Origin: Micromonospora zamorensis
GTDB lineage: Bacteria; Actinomycetota; Actinomycetes; Mycobacteriales; Micromonosporaceae
NCBI RefSeq assembly: GCF_900090275.1
Contig: NZ_LT607755.1
Location: 1,922,001 to 1,986,000, forward strand
Direction of reading: 5' to 3'
Length of the DNA: 64,000 nt
The notes under the pieces are model-generated. The model was not told the origin of the DNA. It searched no databases and saw only the letters and a program-made list of their open reading frames with translations. Shown in pieces: positions 61,251 through 64,000 of this stretch (position 1 is its first letter; every line of letters starts with the position of its first letter). Position numbers and translations under genes: made by a program.

Positions 61251-62162
61251 CTACATGCCCGCGCCCGCCACGAAGTCGGAGGTGTTGCCCTGCAACGTGA
61301 CAGCGGGAGCGCCGTCGACACCGACAGTGGTGGTGCCGGCGACGGTGACCCGCTCACCGCGGCGGTGCTCGGTGTAGTCCTTGATCGCGTAGTGCAGGGT
61401 CGCCTGGTTGTCCCAGATCACCAGGTCGCCCTTCTGCCACTTCCAGCGCACCGTGTACTCGGGCTTGGTGGCGTACTCCGTCAGGATCCGGAGCAGGTCG
61501 CGGCCGGCCTGCGGGGTGTAGCCGGTGACAGCCCGCGCGAACCCGCCCAGCAGCAGGCAGCGCTCGCCGGTTTCCGGGTGCACCCGGACGGCCGGGTGTT
61601 CGGCCGCGAAGCGGTTCTTGAGGTACTTGGTCCGCACGTCGCCGTCGTAGGTGGCGTCGGTGAAGTCCGAATCGTTGGAGTGGACGACGCGCAGTCCGTC
61701 GGCCAGCGTGCGCAGTCCCTCCGGCAGGTCCCGGTATGCCGCACCGGTGTTGGCCCAGATCGTGTCGCCGCCGACCTCGGGGCAGACCACGTTGTGCAGG
61801 AAGGCGAAGGCCGGCGGGTTGTCCATGTAGGTGAAGTCCGCGTGCCAGTAGTTCGCGCGGGTGCCCTCGCCGCGGGAGTCCATCTCCCGCAGCAGCGGCT
61901 TGCCCTCGGGGCCGCCGTAGATCGGGTGCCCCAGAGTCAGGGTGCCGAACCGCTTGCCGAACGCCACCAGACGGTCGTAGTCCAGATCCTGACGCCGGAT
62001 GAAGATCACCTTGTGCGTCAGTAGCGCTTGCCGCAGTTCGCGGATCACATCGTCGCTGAGGTCCTCGGCGGCGTCCACGCCGAGGACCTCGGCGCCGATG
62101 TTGCCCGCCACCTGCCGGATCCGGACCCGGGTGTTGACGGGGTTCTCGATGGTGTGAGTCAC
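61251..62162 (-). CDS. TauD/TfdA-type Fe(II)/2-oxoglutarate dioxygenase, copy 2
   Basis: 303 residues from GTG 62162, with GGAAGGGCAGGA upstream. VAGNIGAEVLGVD, then iron ligands His107-x-Asp109 (YWHADF) and His257 (LHYAI), and 2-oxoglutarate Arg271 (RRGER). Clearly paralogous to copy 1 (HSNDSDFTD, EHPAVRVHPETGER, LLLGGFAR, DLVIWDNQAT in both) but with insertions before the second His. Divergent from the PLP-enzyme gene, with operator sites 2 and 3 between. Confidence 0.9.
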   Translation of the reverse strand: MTHTIENPVNTRVRIRQVAGNIGAEVLGVDAAEDLSDDVIRELRQALLTHKVIFIRRQDLDYDRLVAFGKRFGTLTLGHPIYGGPEGKPLLREMDSRGEGTRANYWHADFTYMDNPPAFAFLHNVVCPEVGGDTIWANTGAAYRDLPEGLRTLADGLRVVHSNDSDFTDATYDGDVRTKYLKNRFAAEHPAVRVHPETGERCLLLGGFARAVTGYTPQAGRDLLRILTEYATKPEYTVRWKWQKGDLVIWDNQATLHYAIKDYTEHRRGERVTVAGTTTVGVDGAPAVTLQGNTSDFVAGAGM

Positions 62163-62275
62163 CTGGTCCTGCCCTTCCTTGTCGGAGTCGACGGCTCTGC
62201 CCGCGTGGAGCCTGGGGAAGTGCACACGCTCCACGTCTGGGCGCCTGGCCAACGCCGCCGGTCTTGAGAGCCATA

Positions 62276-62301
62276 TTGCCAAGTCTTGCCAGCCCTGGCA
62301 A
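62276..62301. promoter_or_regulatory. TTGCCA triple half-site operator, site 2
   Basis: TTGCCA (62276-62281), TTGCCA (62286-62291) and TGGCAA (62296-62301) at exact 10-bp steps. 114 bases upstream of dioxygenase copy 2. A TATAAG at 62317-62322 could be the -10 of the divergent PLP-enzyme promoter, which would place this operator over its -35 region. Confidence 0.72.
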
Positions 62302-62376
62302 CGCCTGAATCCGCAGTATAAGAACTACTTTTCAGTCAGCAGCAACCTCGGCTCGGCGTCCGCCGATTGCTGGCTG

Positions 62377-62402
62377 TTGCCAAATCTGGCAGGCTTTGGC
62401 AA
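62377..62402. promoter_or_regulatory. TTGCCA triple half-site operator, site 3 (inverted)
   Basis: TTGCCA (62377-62382), TGGCAG (62387-62392) and TGGCAA (62397-62402) at 10-bp steps: the reverse-complement arrangement of sites 1 and 2. It ends 28 bases before the ATG of the PLP-enzyme gene, close to where transcription would begin. Confidence 0.72.
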
Positions 62403-62430
62403 AGCGCATCGTCTCGTGGGAGGGCTAAAC

Positions 62431-63708
62431 ATGATCGATACCGAGGCCGTGGAGGCGATCCGCCAGGAGCTGATCACCTGGAGGTACAAGGGGCTGCCGG
62501 TGGCGCTGGACGGCTGCACCATCGCCAACGCCGCGGAACGCGGGCTCAACCTGTTCGAGGACGGATTCCTCGGGCCGATGCTCGTGCTCGACGACGACGC
62601 CCTGACCCACAACCTCACCACGATGGCGAAGTGGTGCGCCGACCGGGGAATGCAGCTCGCCCCGCACGCGAAAACGACGATGGCGCCGCAGCTCTGGGCT
62701 CGCCAGATCGAGGCGGGGGCGTACGGGCTGACTGCGGCCAACACCGCCCAGCTGCGGGTGTACCGCGCCTTCGGGGTGTCCCGAGTCATCTTCGCCAACG
62801 AACTGGTCGACAGTGCCGGGCTGCGCTGGGTCGACGAGGAACGGTCCGCGGACCCCGGGTTCGAGTTCGTCTGCTTCGTCGACTCGGTCGAGGTGGTGGC
62901 CCAGATGGAAGCCTCGCTGCGTCAGGTGGGTGCAGCGCCGGTGGATGTCCTGGTCGAGGTCGGCCGCACCGCCGGACGGGCCGGGGCGCGGTCGGTGGCC
63001 GAAGCGACGGCGGTGGCCCGCGCGGCCGCGGCCAGCCCACTCCTGCGTCTCGTCGGGGTGGGGGGCTACGAGGGTGTGCTGGTCAACGATCCGTCGCCGC
63101 ACAGCATCTCGGTGGTCAACGAATTCCTGCACCGAATGCGCGAACTGACCATCGCCCTGCATCGCGAGGGACTGTTCGAGACCGACGAGATCCTGCTCAC
63201 CGCAGGGGGCAGCTGCTTCTTCGACCAGGTCGCCGAGGTGTTCGGCGGGCCGTGGCCGGGCATGTCGGTGACCACCGTGCTGCGCAGCGGATGCTATGTC
63301 ACCCACGACGACGGTTTCTACCGGTGGATGTCCCCGTTCTCCCGGGGCGAGGCCGCCAACGGCTCGCTACGGCCGGCCCTGAAGCTGTGGGCGCGGGTCA
63401 CCTCGATGCCGGAGCCAGGGTTGGCCCTGCTGACCGCCGGCAAGCGGGACCTGTCGTTCGATGCCTGGCCGCCGGAACCGCAGCTGGTCCGCGGCGTCGA
63501 CGGCGAGATCCGTGAGCTGGCCGACTGCGCCATCCGCGCGGTCAACGACCAGCACGCCTTCCTCACACTGCCCGCCGGGCACGGGCTCGCGGTGGGGGAC
63601 TGGGTCATGCTCGGACTGTCCTACCCGTGCACGGCCTTCGACAAGTGGCAGCTGATCCCGGTCGTACGGGGCGAAACCGTTGTCGACTTCGTCCGGACCT
63701 ACTTCTGA
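62431..63708 (+). CDS. PLP-dependent D-threonine aldolase/D-serine dehydratase-fold enzyme
   Basis: 425 residues from ATG 62431, with GGGAGGG upstream. Fold-type III barrel (alanine-racemase N-domain): LVLDDDALTHNLTTMAKWC and the PLP lysine Lys81 in PHAKTTM. The C-terminal domain has NDQHAFL (His375) and SYPCTAFDKW. In D-serine dehydratases and D-threonine aldolases the latter motif is usually HPCTTFD, whose His and Cys bind metal; here the His is Tyr398 with Cys400 kept. Metal use may thus be altered. It could make or break a D- or beta-hydroxy amino acid that feeds the ATP-grasp enzymes. Confidence 0.82.
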   Translation: MIDTEAVEAIRQELITWRYKGLPVALDGCTIANAAERGLNLFEDGFLGPMLVLDDDALTHNLTTMAKWCADRGMQLAPHAKTTMAPQLWARQIEAGAYGLTAANTAQLRVYRAFGVSRVIFANELVDSAGLRWVDEERSADPGFEFVCFVDSVEVVAQMEASLRQVGAAPVDVLVEVGRTAGRAGARSVAEATAVARAAAASPLLRLVGVGGYEGVLVNDPSPHSISVVNEFLHRMRELTIALHREGLFETDEILLTAGGSCFFDQVAEVFGGPWPGMSVTTVLRSGCYVTHDDGFYRWMSPFSRGEAANGSLRPALKLWARVTSMPEPGLALLTAGKRDLSFDAWPPEPQLVRGVDGEIRELADCAIRAVNDQHAFLTLPAGHGLAVGDWVMLGLSYPCTAFDKWQLIPVVRGETVVDFVRTYF

Positions 63709-63717
63709 CGAGGCTGC

Positions 63718-63756
63718 CCGGTGTGGGCGGCGCCGCCGTGGCGACGCCCACACCGG
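63718..63756. terminator. Hairpin between convergent genes
   Basis: CCGGTGTGGGC (63718-63728) and GCCCACACCGG (63746-63756) are 11-bp perfect complements. The loop region also contains a small GGCGCC palindrome. It lies between the stops of the PLP enzyme (63708) and the convergent gene at 63776. Confidence 0.8.
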
Positions 63757-63775
63757 ACGGCTCGGGCCCCGCTGG

Positions 63776-64000
63776 CTAGAGGAAGTGGCCGCTGGCCAGG
63801 TACGGCGTGGGTTCCGTCATGCCCCGCAGCGCCAGGTAGCCCTCCTGGCCGATGTCCAGCCGGGCGGCGAGCCCCACGTCGATCGCCCAGTGGTTGGCGG
63901 TGGTGATGCAGTTGATCAGCGTCGGCCCGCGCGACGAGGCCAGCGCCTCCCACAGCAGCGAGGACGCCGTCTGCGGGTCCTGGGCCGCCAGCAGCTTCGC
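63776..64000 (-). CDS. GNAT-like protein, C-terminal part, continues beyond window
   Basis: 75 codons of the 3' end: SSLLWEALASSRGPTLINCI, TTANHWAIDVGLAARLDIGQ and EGYLALRGMTEPTPYLASGH, ending in FL and TAG. This resembles the C-terminus of a class of two-domain actinobacterial acetyltransferases that end in a similar PYL-SGHFL tail; from memory, not searched. The start lies outside the window. It may or may not belong to the ATP-grasp locus. Confidence 0.65.
   Translation of the reverse strand, partial: AKLLAAQDPQTASSLLWEALASSRGPTLINCITTANHWAIDVGLAARLDIGQEGYLALRGMTEPTPYLASGHFL

Noticed and set aside
1..64000. CRISPR arrays, rRNA genes and complete tRNA genes.
   Set aside because: No regularly spaced direct repeats, no rRNA-like sequence and no complete cloverleaf were seen by eye. 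A tRNAscan/Infernal run would be needed to exclude small RNAs.

Overview
The window is high-GC DNA with Actinobacteria-type gene content: DUF3558 lipoprotein, EspC-like and WXG-like secreted proteins, F420/LLM-type oxidoreductases, TipA, tandem TetR regulators, Lcp rubber oxygenases and many GTG starts. A filamentous actinomycete, plausibly of the Micromonosporaceae, is likely; this is inferred from gene content and was not tested by phylogeny.

Positions 1-7900 are a patchwork. They hold the end of a pentapeptide-repeat gene, a decayed IS3 element, the 3' end of a tRNA gene (a possible attachment-site scar), a long hairpin, several small hypothetical genes (one broken by an amber codon), a polytopic membrane protein, and an ISAs1 transposase remnant joined to a DinB/DUF664 remnant.

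Positions 7946-13181 are one minus-strand block: tipA, a thiostrepton-type 23S rRNA methyltransferase, an alpha/beta hydrolase, a MarR/GbsR regulator, an SGNH hydrolase and an MFS exporter. It reads as a thiopeptide sensing and resistance module. Twin perfect palindromes lie upstream of tipA.

Positions 13289-17365 hold a decayed gene and a small type VII secretion satellite (YbaB-like, EspC-like and WXG-like proteins plus a lipoprotein). Positions 17376-23822 hold an unusual autotransporter-like S8 protease, then an MFS/GH2 sugar operon.

Positions 24136-50799 form a large isoprenoid/rubber catabolism island. It has two secreted latex-clearing proteins (Lcp), an intracellular DUF2236 paralog, a stub of an OxiB-like molybdenum hydroxylase, alcohol and aldehyde dehydrogenases and a GMC oxidase. 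It also has an acyl-CoA ligase, three acyl-CoA dehydrogenases, FadA, FadB, a crotonase, an alpha-methylacyl-CoA racemase and an LLM oxidoreductase. Regulators are two tandem double-TetR (Mce3R-like) proteins and a GntR, plus a TetR at the right edge (50785-51522). The likely route is extracellular oxidative cleavage of poly(cis-1,4-isoprene), oxidation of aldehyde ends, CoA activation, and beta-oxidation with racemisation of methyl-branched acyl-CoAs.

Positions 51818-55004 hold a small hypothetical gene, an AraC/SDR pair and an amber-interrupted F420-type gene.

Positions 55135-63708 are a compact, apparently undescribed biosynthetic locus: two paralogous ATP-grasp ligases, two paralogous TauD-type dioxygenases, a FemAB/GNAT-like acyltransferase, a PLP enzyme of the D-threonine aldolase/D-serine dehydratase fold, and an MFS exporter. 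Its two divergent promoter regions share a motif of three TTGCCA half-sites at about 10-bp steps, which defines one regulon. It probably makes a small modified amino-acid or peptide-like product. The window ends inside a GNAT-like gene.
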